Positions 43,574 through 52,757 of a stretch of DNA of 64,000 bases are shown here, piece by piece (the first letter of the stretch is position 1; each line of letters begins with the position of its first letter). The notes under the pieces were generated by a model. The model had not been told where the DNA came from. It made no database searches and worked only from the letters and a program-made list of their open reading frames with translations. The translations under genes were made by a program, and so were the position numbers. This stretch comes from Clostridium bornimense (GTDB lineage Bacteria > Bacillota > Clostridia > Clostridiales > Clostridiaceae): NCBI RefSeq assembly GCF_000577895.1, contig NZ_HG917868.1, forward strand, positions 744,001 through 808,000, written 5' to 3'.

Positions 43574-44839
43574 ATGAATATTGAAACAAAGTGTTTACAT
43601 GAAGGATATAAACCAAGAAATGGGGAGCCATTATCTTTACCAATATATCAAAGTACTACTTACAATTATGAATCTACAGAACATATTGGAAAGTTATTTG
43701 ATCTTACAGTTGAAGGACATATGTATTCGAGAATATCTAATCCTACCGTTGCTGCAGTAGAAGAAAAAATTGCAGCATTAGAAGGTGGAGTAGGAGCTCT
43801 ATGCACTACATCAGGACAAGCAGCAATATTAATAAGTCTTCTTAATATTTTAAGTGCTGGGGACCATTTTATTAGTGCATCAAAGATATATGGAGGAACA
43901 ATAAACTTATTTTCTGTTACGTTAAAAAAATTTGGAATAGAGTGTACTTTTGTAGATCCAGATTTACCAGAAGAAGAATTGCAAAAATATTTTAAGAAAA
44001 ATACTAAAGCTGTATATGGTGAGACACTTGCAAATCCAGCATTATCAGTATTGGATATTGAAAAATTCGTAAAGGTGGCTCATGAAAATAATGTACCATT
44101 TATTATAGATAATACTTTTGCAACACCTATACTTTGTAGGCCTATTGAATATGGAGCGGATATTGTAATACATTCCACAACAAAATATATGGATGGACAA
44201 GCAGTACAAGTGGGCGGTGTTATTGTAGATAGTGGTAATTTTAATTGGTGTAATGGAAAGTATAAAGAGTTTACTGAGCCAGATGAATCCTATCATGGAG
44301 TTATATATACAAAAGACTTTGGAAAGGCTGCATTTATAACAAAAGCCAGAGTTCAAATGATGAGGGATTTAGGTGCTTACCCATCAGCTAATTCAGCTTT
44401 TCTATTAAATTTAGGATTACAAACATTACCAGTTAGAATAGAAAGGCATTGTGAAAATGCAAAAAAGGTGGCAGAATATCTTAATAATTCTGAAAAAGTT
44501 GAATTTGTAAATTATCCAGCATTACCTAATAATAAGTATTATGAATTATACAAGAAGTATTTACCTAAAGGATGCAGTGGAGTTATTTCTTTTTCAATAA
44601 AAGGAACAAGAGAAACAGCAGTGAAGTTTATGGATTCATTAAAGTTAGCATCAAATGCTGTTCATGTAGCTGATATACATACATTAATTTTACATCCAGC
44701 AAGTTCAACTCATAGACAACTTAATGATGAACAATTAGTTGCAGCAGGGATAACTCCAGGGTTAATAAGATTATCAGTAGGTCTTGAAAATGTTGAAGAT
44801 ATCATAGCTGATTTAGAGCAAGGATTAGAAAGAATATAA
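43574..44839 (+). CDS. metY: O-acetylhomoserine sulfhydrylase
   Basis: PLP enzyme making homocysteine from O-acetyl-homoserine and sulfide. The 421-aa protein belongs to the Cys/Met metabolism PLP family: PIYQSTTYNYES opening, YSRISNPTVAAVEEKIAALEGG (about 51-72), and the PLP lysine Lys204 in STTKYMDGQ. The insertion and length (over 420) fit MetY better than the about 380-400 aa gamma-synthases and methionine gamma-lyases. No SAM riboswitch is seen before it. Monocistronic. Confidence 0.9.
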   Translation: MNIETKCLHEGYKPRNGEPLSLPIYQSTTYNYESTEHIGKLFDLTVEGHMYSRISNPTVAAVEEKIAALEGGVGALCTTSGQAAILISLLNILSAGDHFISASKIYGGTINLFSVTLKKFGIECTFVDPDLPEEELQKYFKKNTKAVYGETLANPALSVLDIEKFVKVAHENNVPFIIDNTFATPILCRPIEYGADIVIHSTTKYMDGQAVQVGGVIVDSGNFNWCNGKYKEFTEPDESYHGVIYTKDFGKAAFITKARVQMMRDLGAYPSANSAFLLNLGLQTLPVRIERHCENAKKVAEYLNNSEKVEFVNYPALPNNKYYELYKKYLPKGCSGVISFSIKGTRETAVKFMDSLKLASNAVHVADIHTLILHPASSTHRQLNDEQLVAAGITPGLIRLSVGLENVEDIIADLEQGLERI

Positions 44840-44864
44840 AGTTAATTATGTACAATAAAAGGCT

Positions 44865-44907
44865 TCGCTTACAAAATCTTATTTGTTATCGCGATAGCCT
44901 TTTTATA
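44865..44907. terminator. Bidirectional terminator, dispersed-family hairpin
   Basis: AAAGGCTTCGCTTACAAAAT pairs with its imperfect complement ending CGATAGCCTTTTT. Sits between convergent metY and the following minus-strand gene; related to the hairpins at 39,927 and 51,266. Confidence 0.8.
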
Positions 44908-44911
44908 TAAT

Positions 44912-45850
44912 CTATAATTCTAATTTATCAAAATTTTTTAGTAAGGATAGATTTTCTATTGCTTTATAGGCTTTCCACCAATTCTCACTAAGAGTAAATT
45001 CTTTTGGATATTTTTCATTATTCTCAAACCATGTCCAAGTGATTCCCCAAACATCATCTTTAGGTTTTGTTTCAATAATATAATTTAATTCTTTACGGAG
45101 AATTTCCTTATTTTCTTCATAATAAATACTATTTGGAGTTCTAATATACCTAGATGGACGTACGCCATAAAATATCCATTTTGAAATATCATATTCAATT
45201 GAATTTTTAACAAGATAATTTAATTTTTTTTCTATACAAGTATAATCAAAGTCACGCATTTTTAATTTTTTTATAGTATTGAAAAGTACAATGAAACCAC
45301 CTATACCCATTTCTCCTAAATTATTATCACTAGTAAGCTTATAAAATAATTTATGTATTAAGTTTATTATTTTTTGATATAAATCAGTATTATTATCTAT
45401 ATATTCCAGAATAAAGGCAGATAGTTCTGCAGTTACTCCAATGCTTTCTGTGATATTTGTTTCTTCATTAAAATTCATCCAAGGAGCATGTGGATAGTGA
45501 TCATTGCTATGTATAGAAAATCTCCATCCATATTCCTCAAAATCTTTTTCGCTAAACAGGTATTTTGTAATTCCTTTATAGATAGGGTGAGTTAAATCAA
45601 AATAATTTATACTCTTTAAAATATTAATAGCATACAGTGTTGTATAGGGGGAAGAGTTAGGATTCCAACTATCAGGTTCTAGAGCATTACCAAAGCCACC
45701 ATCTTCATTTTGATAAACACTTAAAGCTGATAGTACATCCTCTTTAGTTCCATTTTCAAAATGATATTTCCAAAGACTTAATTCAATATTTCTTGCATTT
45801 CTATATATCCATGTTTTTATTTCAAGATATGTTTCTTTTGAAATCATCAT
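44912..45850 (-). CDS. Hypothetical protein with terpenoid-cyclase-like alpha/alpha toroid pattern
   Basis: A 312-aa protein. The segment VYQNEDGGFGNALEPDSWNP is the QxDGGFG-type motif of alpha/alpha-toroid proteins (squalene cyclase, prenyltransferase and polysaccharide lyase-like folds). Further aromatic-rich repeats follow, e.g. DDVWGITWTWFENNEKYP. The acidic DxDD or QW repeats of true terpene cyclases are absent, so it is an uncharacterised member. GAGAGG precedes its ATG. Single gene. Confidence 0.78.
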   Translation of the reverse strand: MMISKETYLEIKTWIYRNARNIELSLWKYHFENGTKEDVLSALSVYQNEDGGFGNALEPDSWNPNSSPYTTLYAINILKSINYFDLTHPIYKGITKYLFSEKDFEEYGWRFSIHSNDHYPHAPWMNFNEETNITESIGVTAELSAFILEYIDNNTDLYQKIINLIHKLFYKLTSDNNLGEMGIGGFIVLFNTIKKLKMRDFDYTCIEKKLNYLVKNSIEYDISKWIFYGVRPSRYIRTPNSIYYEENKEILRKELNYIIETKPKDDVWGITWTWFENNEKYPKEFTLSENWWKAYKAIENLSLLKNFDKLEL

Positions 45851-46033
45851 AAATAATATACCTCTCTTTCATTTTATTAATGTTATTTTATCTACTAATG
45901 ATGTTAGTATATAGTAAATTTGCAATATTTTTTAAAATTCCTTTACTTTTCAAGATGGAAAATAGAGCATTTTCTAATATGAAATTTCTCTTATTTAAAT
46001 GTAAGTTATTAAGAAGTAATTTTTCAGTTACTT

Positions 46034-46228
46034 TTATTCTTTCATAGTAGATATATCAAATAATATAGGTTCGATAGATGATTTTAATTTTGAAAAATGT
46101 TGATTTGGATTAAAAAAATTATTCTGTACATTAGTCATAGAATCTTCTGAAAATAGAATTGCAGTCCATGGATAAAATCTAATAGCAAAGGTGGAGATTG
46201 TTTCTTTTTTATCATTATGGTGTTGCAG
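46034..46228 (-). pseudogene. Remnant of an AraC-type regulator
   Basis: On the minus strand a 64-codon open stretch without start reads ...FAIRFYPWTAILFSED... and ends at TAA 46034-46036. FxIRFYPW is a signature of the N-terminal domain in one group of AraC-family regulators. Upstream it is closed by stops and downstream there is no HTH domain, so it is a decayed fragment. The remaining bases of the gap 45,851-46,407 hold nothing else recognisable. Confidence 0.5.
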
Positions 46229-46407
46229 TTATAGGTAAATATATTTTACTTAAATTATGTATTTCGATTACTCCTTAATTTCAAAAAATTGTTATAAGTT
46301 GATTATATCATATACTTTATTAATGAACTAAAGAATATAAGTAGTAACTTATCGCAAGGTTTATAACTATTATAAATATATGAGTACTGTGACTTTTGGA
46401 GTAAGAA

Positions 46408-46971
46408 ATGGAACATATAAATAGTGGAAGTATTATAACATATTCAGCTATTCAAGGGGCTATTGTTGGTGGGAGTATAGAGGGAATAGAAGAGGTCATA
46501 AAGAATGAATTGATGAATAAGGGAGAGATACTTAAAAAGTCTATATTTACAGCAATAGATTTTACTATTAAATCTGTATCTGCCATAGTTATTAAGAGTG
46601 CTACAGATAAAAGAATTTTAGTTTTTATACCTAAAAGTACGTCATTTACTAAGTTAAGTAATATAATTTCGGTGCAAGTAGATAATATAAAAGTACTTAT
46701 ACGAATATCAACAGGAGAATTGACAATAAAAAATGGAATAATAAAGATGATAGAAGCGACAATATCAACATTTACAGCAGTAATAGCTTCTAATAATGGA
46801 ACAATAATAGGAATGAATATAGGAATGTTATTAGGAAACGTTGGAGCAGTAGTTTGCAGTTTTGTAGGAGGAACACTAGCCTATATTATAGGAGATAGAG
46901 GTGGATATATAATATCAAAATGTTCAGAAAAAATGATAGCGACTATTTCAGAACATATTTTAGATATATAA
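46408..46971 (+). CDS. Hypothetical hydrophobic glycine-rich protein
   Basis: A 187-aa protein. The N-terminus has small-residue hydrophobic segments (IQGAIVGGSIEGIEE), and the C-terminal 60 residues (GMNIGMLLGNVGAVVCSFVG then GGTLAYIIGDRGG) look like glycine-zipper membrane helices, as in pore-forming or membrane-inserted peptides. The ribosome site (GGAGTAAGAA) is moderate. No family recognised and no signal peptide. Confidence 0.65.
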   Translation: MEHINSGSIITYSAIQGAIVGGSIEGIEEVIKNELMNKGEILKKSIFTAIDFTIKSVSAIVIKSATDKRILVFIPKSTSFTKLSNIISVQVDNIKVLIRISTGELTIKNGIIKMIEATISTFTAVIASNNGTIIGMNIGMLLGNVGAVVCSFVGGTLAYIIGDRGGYIISKCSEKMIATISEHILDI

Positions 46972-47062
46972 TCTTTTAATTATATAAATGAGAATTAGTT
47001 GCAATTAGTATAATAGATATTTACAATATAAAATAACAATAATATATAAAGGAGAAATAGTT

Positions 47063-47824
47063 ATGAATCCAACGGCGTTTACTATACTAGGATTAGAAAT
47101 AAAGTGGTATGGTATATTAATAGCTACCGGTATGTTATTAGGACTATTAGTAGCAAGTTATACATGTAAGATAAGAAAGGTAAACTATGATGATCTTTTG
47201 ACAGCAGTATTAATTATATTGCCTATAAGTTTTATAGGAGCTAGATTATATTATGTAATTTTCAATTATGAAAATTATCATAGCTTTATTGATGTTATAA
47301 ATACACGAGAAGGTGGATTAGCTATTCATGGTGGAATAATAACTGCTATAATAACTGCACTGATTTATTGTAAAATAAAAAAATTTAGATTTTTAGATTT
47401 TGCAGATGTAGCGGCGCCTTCAATAATATTAGCACAAGCTTTAGGAAGATGGGGAAATTTCCTTAATGGAGAGGCTCATGGTGGACCTGTTAGTACAGAG
47501 TTTATAAGCCATTTTCCTAAATTTATTATAGATGGCATGAATATAAATGGGGTTTATTATCATCCGACATTTTTATATGAGTCAATATGGAATATATTAG
47601 TGTTTGTGATATTGATATACTTAATAATAAAAGTAAAGACTGTTGGGGTAGTATTTTTTACATATATAGGTCTATATTCTTTAGGAAGAGTGTTTATAGA
47701 AGGATTACGAACTGATAGTTTGATGATAGGTCCCTTTAAAATGGCACAACTTGTAAGTGTTATAGGTGTTGTAGTATGGATAGGATATCTGATTCTACTG
47801 AAGAAGAGAAATAAAAGATTTTAA
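47063..47824 (+). CDS. lgt: Prolipoprotein diacylglyceryl transferase
   Basis: Transfers diacylglycerol from phosphatidylglycerol to the lipobox Cys of prolipoproteins in the inner membrane. The 253-aa protein has about seven membrane helices. Motifs are [14 protein letters not shown] (about 52-66), [10 protein letters not shown] (about 82-91) and the Lgt signature [14 protein letters not shown] (about 130-143). [12 protein letters not shown] (about 170) and [15 protein letters not shown] (about 211-225) follow. AAAGGAGA precedes ATG 47063. Only one gene in its unit, closed by a terminator shared with the convergent reductase gene. Confidence 0.95.
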   Translation: MNPTAFTILGLEIKWYGILIATGMLLGLLVASYTCKIRKVNYDDLLTAVLIILPISFIGARLYYVIFNYENYHSFIDVINTREGGLAIHGGIITAIITALIYCKIKKFRFLDFADVAAPSIILAQALGRWGNFLNGEAHGGPVSTEFISHFPKFIIDGMNINGVYYHPTFLYESIWNILVFVILIYLIIKVKTVGVVFFTYIGLYSLGRVFIEGLRTDSLMIGPFKMAQLVSVIGVVVWIGYLILLKKRNKRF

Positions 47825-47861
47825 GAAGTAATAGTGAAAGTAATTTTTTCAGTATAATAAA

Positions 47862-47906
47862 AAGAGGAATGTTGCACAAAATTTATTGTGTAACATTCCT
47901 CTTTTG
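47862..47906. terminator. Bidirectional terminator between lgt and the reductase gene
   Basis: AAGAGGAATGTT(G)CACAA pairs with TTGTGTAACATTCCTCTT around AATTTA, with T-rich flanks on both strands. Confidence 0.85.
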
Positions 47907-47908
47907 TA

Positions 47909-49573
47909 TTATTTAATTATAGATATTATTTCATCTATCTTTTTAGCTCCAAAGTGAATTTCTTTATCATTTATAATAATTGCTGGTACACTCATTACTT
48001 TGAATTTAGTTTTTATATCTCCAAATTCAGATAAATCAATCATTTCAGCCTCCACGTTTTGGTTTTCTATAGCGATTCTTTGAGATGCTACAACTACATC
48101 TGGGCAGAAATGACAAGCAAGAGATACAGCAACTTTTATGTTAGTTGGTTTATCGATACTCTTTATAGCTTCTAATGTTGAGTTTTCTATAGGTTGACCA
48201 TCACTTCCTAAGTTGTAAATAGAAAGTACAAATGAATTTAATTCATGTCCGCCAGGAACGCCATGGAATTTAACACCACTATAGTTTCCATCAGAATCTA
48301 AGAATGCAACTATTGGAAATTTATCAGCATTTATTTTATTTTCAATAGCTGGATTTTCACCTTTTTTATAGATTTCAGCTTCTAGTTTATCACTAAGATT
48401 AGAAATATCTAATATTAGATCACGAAGTTCTATAGATTTAGGTAAAGATTCATCAACAATAGAGACTAATGTAACAGCTTTTGTCAATCTAGAGAAAACA
48501 CCTTTAAGTTGATTGCGTAAGTTATCATTTAATAATTTACTTTGTCCGCCTATAACTTCATTTGTAGTAGAAGTAGTCGTGTCTTTTTCTACTTTTTCTG
48601 GTGTAGGTTCAAAGTCATCTTTTATTCCTAATCTTTCTTTTTCTTCAGAAACATATCTCTCAGCACAAGTTGCAGCAATAGCACCGTCAGCAACTGCAGT
48701 TACAACTTGTCTAAGAACTTTAGGTCTTAAGTCACCAGCAGCATATACTCCAGGAATATTTGTTTCCATATTTTCATTAGTAATTATATATCCAAAGTTA
48801 TCCATATCTACAGAATCTTTAAATAGTGAAGTCTGTGGTTGATATCCTACAAATATAAATATACCGAATGTTCCATCTTCCTCAGAAGCAGTATATTCAA
48901 AAGTTTCTTTTGTAATATTGTTTATAAATTTACAATGATTTAAAACACCGTCACCAGAAGCTTCAACTATTTCAGTATTGAATTTAACTTCAATTTTAGG
49001 ATGTGCTAGTACTTTATCGGCAATAGATTTTGCACAAGTAAATTCTGGCTCTCTAGCAATAACAGTAACTTTTTTTGCAAATCTAGTAAGGAATATAGCT
49101 TCTTCAGCAGCAGCAAATCCTGCACCTACTACAAAAACATCTAAATCTTTAAAAAATTCTCCATCACAAGTAGCACAATATGCAATTCCGCGTCCAGCAA
49201 ATTCCTTTTCACCAGGGAATCCAAGTTTTCTTGGTGAAGCTCCAGTAGCAATTATAATAGCTCTTGATTTTAATTCACCTTTATTAGTATATAACTTTTT
49301 AACTTCACCATTAAAATCTACAGAAGTTACTTCAGCATCTTGAAATTTAACTCCAAAGTTGCTAGCCTGAGTTCTCATATCTTCCATTAATCCACTACCA
49401 CTATGATGAATAACACCAGGATAATTTACTATTTCTGAAGTAGTTTTGATTTGTCCACCGATGCTTTCTTTTTCAAGAACTAGTGTATTTAATTTTGCAC
49501 GTCCAGCATATATAGCTGATGATATCCCAGCTGGTCCGGCACCTATTATAATTAAGTCATAAATTGTATTCAT
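47909..49573 (-). CDS. Peroxiredoxin reductase with permuted AhpF domains
   Basis: FAD/NAD(P)H flavoprotein expected to reduce AhpC. The 554-aa protein begins with a thioredoxin-reductase module (1-315): FAD motif GAGPAGISSA (11-20), redox pair CATC (Cys133, Cys136), second nucleotide motif VGAGFAAAEE, and GVYAAGDLR. After a Thr/Glu linker (about 320-345) comes a double thioredoxin-fold module (about 345-554) like the N-terminal domain of AhpF, with CHFC (Cys487, Cys490) and VPAIIIND. Standard AhpF has these modules in the opposite order. It follows ahpC on the same strand. Confidence 0.9.
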   Translation of the reverse strand: MNTIYDLIIIGAGPAGISSAIYAGRAKLNTLVLEKESIGGQIKTTSEIVNYPGVIHHSGSGLMEDMRTQASNFGVKFQDAEVTSVDFNGEVKKLYTNKGELKSRAIIIATGASPRKLGFPGEKEFAGRGIAYCATCDGEFFKDLDVFVVGAGFAAAEEAIFLTRFAKKVTVIAREPEFTCAKSIADKVLAHPKIEVKFNTEIVEASGDGVLNHCKFINNITKETFEYTASEEDGTFGIFIFVGYQPQTSLFKDSVDMDNFGYIITNENMETNIPGVYAAGDLRPKVLRQVVTAVADGAIAATCAERYVSEEKERLGIKDDFEPTPEKVEKDTTTSTTNEVIGGQSKLLNDNLRNQLKGVFSRLTKAVTLVSIVDESLPKSIELRDLILDISNLSDKLEAEIYKKGENPAIENKINADKFPIVAFLDSDGNYSGVKFHGVPGGHELNSFVLSIYNLGSDGQPIENSTLEAIKSIDKPTNIKVAVSLACHFCPDVVVASQRIAIENQNVEAEMIDLSEFGDIKTKFKVMSVPAIIINDKEIHFGAKKIDEIISIIK

Positions 49574-49657
49574 ATATACCTCCTAAAAGCATTTAAATTA
49601 AAAATGTACAGTTGACATATTGTGATATCAATTCTACATTTTTAATTTATTATTAAT

Positions 49658-49702
49658 ATAATGGGGCATTGCAAATAAGCTTTTTGCAATAGCCCCATCT
49701 AT
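49658..49702 (-). terminator. Attenuating hairpin between ahpC and reductase
   Basis: ATGGGGC(T)ATTGCAAA pairs with TTTGCAATGCCCCAT around AAGCTTATT; T-tract after it on the minus strand is weak. It probably lets part of the ahpC transcript read into the reductase gene. Confidence 0.55.
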
Positions 49703-49743
49703 AAAAACATTTCTATAGGGATTTAATTAAGGAATTTTAAATA

Positions 49744-50307
49744 TTATAGTTTACCAACTAAATCTAATCCTGGAGTTAAAGTTTCAGCTCCTGGAGTCCA
49801 TTTTGCTGGGCAAACTTGATCGCCGTGAGCAGCTACGAATTGAGCAGCTTGAACTTTTCTTAATAATTCTTCAGCATTTCTTCCAATTCCTAAATCATGA
49901 ACTTCGTAAGCTTTGATTTCTCCTTCTGGATTTACGATGAAAGTTCCTCTTAGAGCTAAACCTTCTTCTTCAATCATAACACCAAAATCTCTAGCTAATG
50001 TTCCTGTTGGATCACCAAGCATTGGGTATTTAATTTTTGCAATTGTTTCTGAAGCATCAGCCCATGCCTTGTGAACGAAGTGAGTATCTGTTGATACTGA
50101 GTAAACTTCACATCCGATTTCTTTGAATTTTTCATAGTTATCAGCAAGGTCTCCTAATTCTGTTGGGCAAACAAAAGTAAAGTCTGCTGGATAGAAGAAG
50201 AATACTGACCATTGACCTTTAGTTGAATCTAAAGAAATTTCTTTGAAATCTCCATTGTGATAAGCTTGAACTTTGAAATCTGATACTTTTTTATTTATTA
50301 ATGACAT
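49744..50307 (-). CDS. ahpC: Alkyl hydroperoxide reductase subunit C (2-Cys peroxiredoxin)
   Basis: Reduces H2O2 and organic hydroperoxides. The 187-aa protein has the peroxidatic motif FTFVCPTEL with Cys47 and the resolving motif QVCPAKW with Cys166, typical AhpC. Also GRNAEELLRKVQAAQF near 143. AGGAGGAT precedes ATG 50307. Forms a functional unit with the downstream reductase, which should recycle it. Confidence 0.96.
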   Translation of the reverse strand: MSLINKKVSDFKVQAYHNGDFKEISLDSTKGQWSVFFFYPADFTFVCPTELGDLADNYEKFKEIGCEVYSVSTDTHFVHKAWADASETIAKIKYPMLGDPTGTLARDFGVMIEEEGLALRGTFIVNPEGEIKAYEVHDLGIGRNAEELLRKVQAAQFVAAHGDQVCPAKWTPGAETLTPGLDLVGKL

Positions 50308-50338
50308 AAAATCATCCTCCTAAATTTGAATTATTATT

Positions 50339-50385
50339 TAATAATTATTATTGTTTAATGATTACTATTTAATAATAATTATTAA
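50339..50385 (-). promoter_or_regulatory. Two PerR/Fur-like 7-1-7 dyads upstream of ahpC
   Basis: TAATAAT-A-ATTATTA lies within a perfect 8-1-8 dyad at 50369-50385, and TAATAAT-T-ATTATTG at 50339-50353. The PerR box consensus is TTATAAT-N-ATTATAA, so each half matches at most positions. The region is very AT-rich, so chance matches are possible, but a PerR site before ahpC is expected in Firmicutes. Confidence 0.5.
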
Positions 50386-50582
50386 TTAACAAAAAGTCAA
50401 CACTAAAACTATATTTATTTTAAATAGTTTAGGTTTTTTAATTAAAAAGTATGTAGATTGATAAAAAAATAATTAAGTTTGTAAATTTAAATGTAAAAAT
50501 ATAGAAAAATAACTTTATTTAGAATAAAATAGTATAAGTAATATATTAAAATATCTGATTTTTTATCAAATGGGGGATTGAT

Positions 50583-51221
50583 ATGTTTAATATCAAAAAA
50601 GAAGGCTATTTTTTAGCAGTAGGCAAAAATAATTTTTACCATAGGTATCCTGATGGTAAAGAAGAGATTCTATTTTTAGAAAATGCAAAATTAAATCCTA
50701 ATGTACCTTTTTATCACTATCTTTATGATAGTAGTAGTTTAGAAGGCGATTTTAGGAGTAAAAATAATGAAAGAATAAAAAATAGCTTATTTTGCTTATT
50801 AGAAGATGATGCAAATTATATAGACAAAGTAATTTTAGAGGAATATTCTAAGGAATATTTAAATGCAAGTAAAATATCCTTTGTTGAACAATGTTCAATA
50901 TTAAATATGGAGAAAGAGAAGTACGTTGCAGTTTCAAAAACAGAAAGATCTATTGTAGTATCTTATATTGAAAATAACTCTGTTATAAAAAAGAGCTTAT
51001 TAGATACAAAAGTAGAAATATCTGAAGTAGAACAAATAATTAAAGATTATATGTATGTTAATAGATTTGAAAGTATACCGTTATATATAAATAATATCAG
51101 TTACGATATGAGTAAATTTAGTTCCATGGGAATACTTGTTGGAAAAGAAGTTGTTTTTGAAAATGCAAGAAAATATGGAGAAATATATAGATGCTTGGGA
51201 AAATCATGGGGATTCAAATAA
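50583..51221 (+). CDS. Hypothetical protein
   Basis: A 212-aa protein with no recognised motif, signal peptide or membrane segment. It opens MFNIKKEGYFLAVGKNNFYH and has alternating strands and helices with many Tyr and Ser. GGGGG precedes ATG 50583. Divergent from ahpC, so the PerR-like dyads could also act on it, but there is no evidence that they do. Confidence 0.7.
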   Translation: MFNIKKEGYFLAVGKNNFYHRYPDGKEEILFLENAKLNPNVPFYHYLYDSSSLEGDFRSKNNERIKNSLFCLLEDDANYIDKVILEEYSKEYLNASKISFVEQCSILNMEKEKYVAVSKTERSIVVSYIENNSVIKKSLLDTKVEISEVEQIIKDYMYVNRFESIPLYINNISYDMSKFSSMGILVGKEVVFENARKYGEIYRCLGKSWGFK

Positions 51222-51263
51222 ATGAAAGCTATTTACTCTTACTTATTTCTTAATTCCTGTGCA

Positions 51264-51318
51264 CTAAAAAGGGCTCTCGCTTACGAAATTTAATCGTTAT
51301 TGCGACAGCCATTTTTCT
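51264..51318. terminator. Bidirectional terminator, dispersed-family hairpin
   Basis: AAAAAGGGCTCTCGCTTACG pairs with its imperfect complement ending TTGCGACAGCCATTTTT around AAATTTAATCG. The minus-strand copy shares CGATTAAATTTCGT and flanks with the hairpin after htpG. Confidence 0.8.
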
Positions 51319-51334
51319 AAATTTAACATTAATG

Positions 51335-52168
51335 TTATTTAACTAAGTAAGTTCCTTCAGAGTCTTGAGTAATAAGTCTTTGTTTCATTAAACCACCTAA
51401 AGCTTTTTTAAAGTAATTTTTTGAACAATTAAAGACTTCTTTAATTTCTTCTGGTGAACTAGCATCACAGAAAGGAATGAAACCATCATTTTCTTTAAGA
51501 AGATTTAAAATTTTATCTTCAATAAGTAATCTTTCATCTTTTAGTGAGTTAATTCTTGTTGTTAATGAAAGAGTGCCATCTTCATATATTTTCTTTACTC
51601 TAACAGTAAGTTTTTGACCGTGATGAAGAGTATCAAAATATTCATTATGAACTAATATACCTTTATATAAACCTTTTACTGCAACATAAGCAGAATTAAC
51701 AGAAGAGAATCCATAAACATAGCCATCTACGATATCTCCAACTGCTATATCAGTTGCAAATTTGATAAAATCATCTACTTTAGGGGTAGCAGCGAGTCTA
51801 CCTGTCTTATCAACATAAAGGCTAAAAAGATATGATCCGCCTTTTACTAGTTTGAAAGTTTGTTGTTTAAAAGGAACTAGTACATCTCTTTCTAGACCAA
51901 TGCTTACAAATGCTCCGAATTTTGTTATATCAGTAACCTTAAGATATCCTATCTTACCTACCGTTAATAAAGGTTCTTTTAATGTAGCTATAATTCTATC
52001 AGATGAATCTCTATATATAAATGCATCTACATTGTCACCTACAGCAATTTTCTTGTTATTTAATGATTTTTTAGGTAATAGAACATCATTACCATCAGCG
52101 TCAATAAGGTAATAACCAAACTCTACTTTTCTATCAACCTTTAAATTATTGAATTTTCCTAAGTTCAA
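51335..52168 (-). CDS. cvfB: CvfB-type S1 RNA-binding protein
   Basis: A 277-aa RNA-binding regulator. It carries three S1-like beta barrels: about 1-65, 68-130 (GYLKVTDITKFGAFVSIGLE is a clear S1 motif) and 140-210 (GDIVDGYVYGFSSVNSAYVA). A C-terminal winged helix (about 215-277, SSPEEIKEVFNCSKNYFKKA) follows. This domain order is that of CvfB/YitL, which affects virulence gene expression in staphylococci. AGGAGGTG precedes its ATG. Monocistronic. Confidence 0.9.
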   Translation of the reverse strand: MNLGKFNNLKVDRKVEFGYYLIDADGNDVLLPKKSLNNKKIAVGDNVDAFIYRDSSDRIIATLKEPLLTVGKIGYLKVTDITKFGAFVSIGLERDVLVPFKQQTFKLVKGGSYLFSLYVDKTGRLAATPKVDDFIKFATDIAVGDIVDGYVYGFSSVNSAYVAVKGLYKGILVHNEYFDTLHHGQKLTVRVKKIYEDGTLSLTTRINSLKDERLLIEDKILNLLKENDGFIPFCDASSPEEIKEVFNCSKNYFKKALGGLMKQRLITQDSEGTYLVK

Positions 52169-52285
52169 TATTCACACCTCCTAGTGTTGTAAATTATATT
52201 TTAACATAAAAGATATAGTAATAGCAAAATTAATATTAGTAACATATATTAATAGAAATCGATTAATTTAAAATGGAGGTTTTTT

Positions 52286-52657
52286 ATGATCAGTTCAGCA
52301 GCTTCCATCATTCTTTTTCTATTATGGATTATATATTTAGGTTTGTTGGCATACACCATATATAAAGTATACCCACTAAAAAGTAAAGGTAGTTATTCAA
52401 AAAAAATAGTTAAAGAAGTAATAATTATAGCTGGTCTGCAAATACTTATATTTGTTTTATGGATAATATTTTATTATTTTATTACTAATTTAGCTATGGT
52501 ATTTTTGTTAACTATTTTAGATATGGTACTTGTGTTAAATATGATACTTACTGTAGAAAAATTAGATTATGATCCTCTAAATAGTTATATACCATATTTA
52601 TATTCCTTTTCTATTATATCTATAATTGTATATTGGTTATGGATTATGAATTTATAG
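52286..52657 (+). CDS. Hypothetical membrane protein
   Basis: A 123-aa protein with four hydrophobic segments (about 3-25, 45-65, 68-88 and 100-120) and a basic loop KSKGSYSKKIVKE after the first. No family recognised. GGAGG precedes ATG 52286. The TspO-type gene follows 100 bases later. Confidence 0.75.
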   Translation: MISSAASIILFLLWIIYLGLLAYTIYKVYPLKSKGSYSKKIVKEVIIIAGLQILIFVLWIIFYYFITNLAMVFLLTILDMVLVLNMILTVEKLDYDPLNSYIPYLYSFSIISIIVYWLWIMNL

Positions 52658-52757
52658 TATAAAGTATTACCAATAGTTATGTGTTTAATTATTGGTAATA
52701 TTTTTTTACGTAAATCATATAGATTTATATAAAGTAATAATAAATTAGGGGGAGAAT

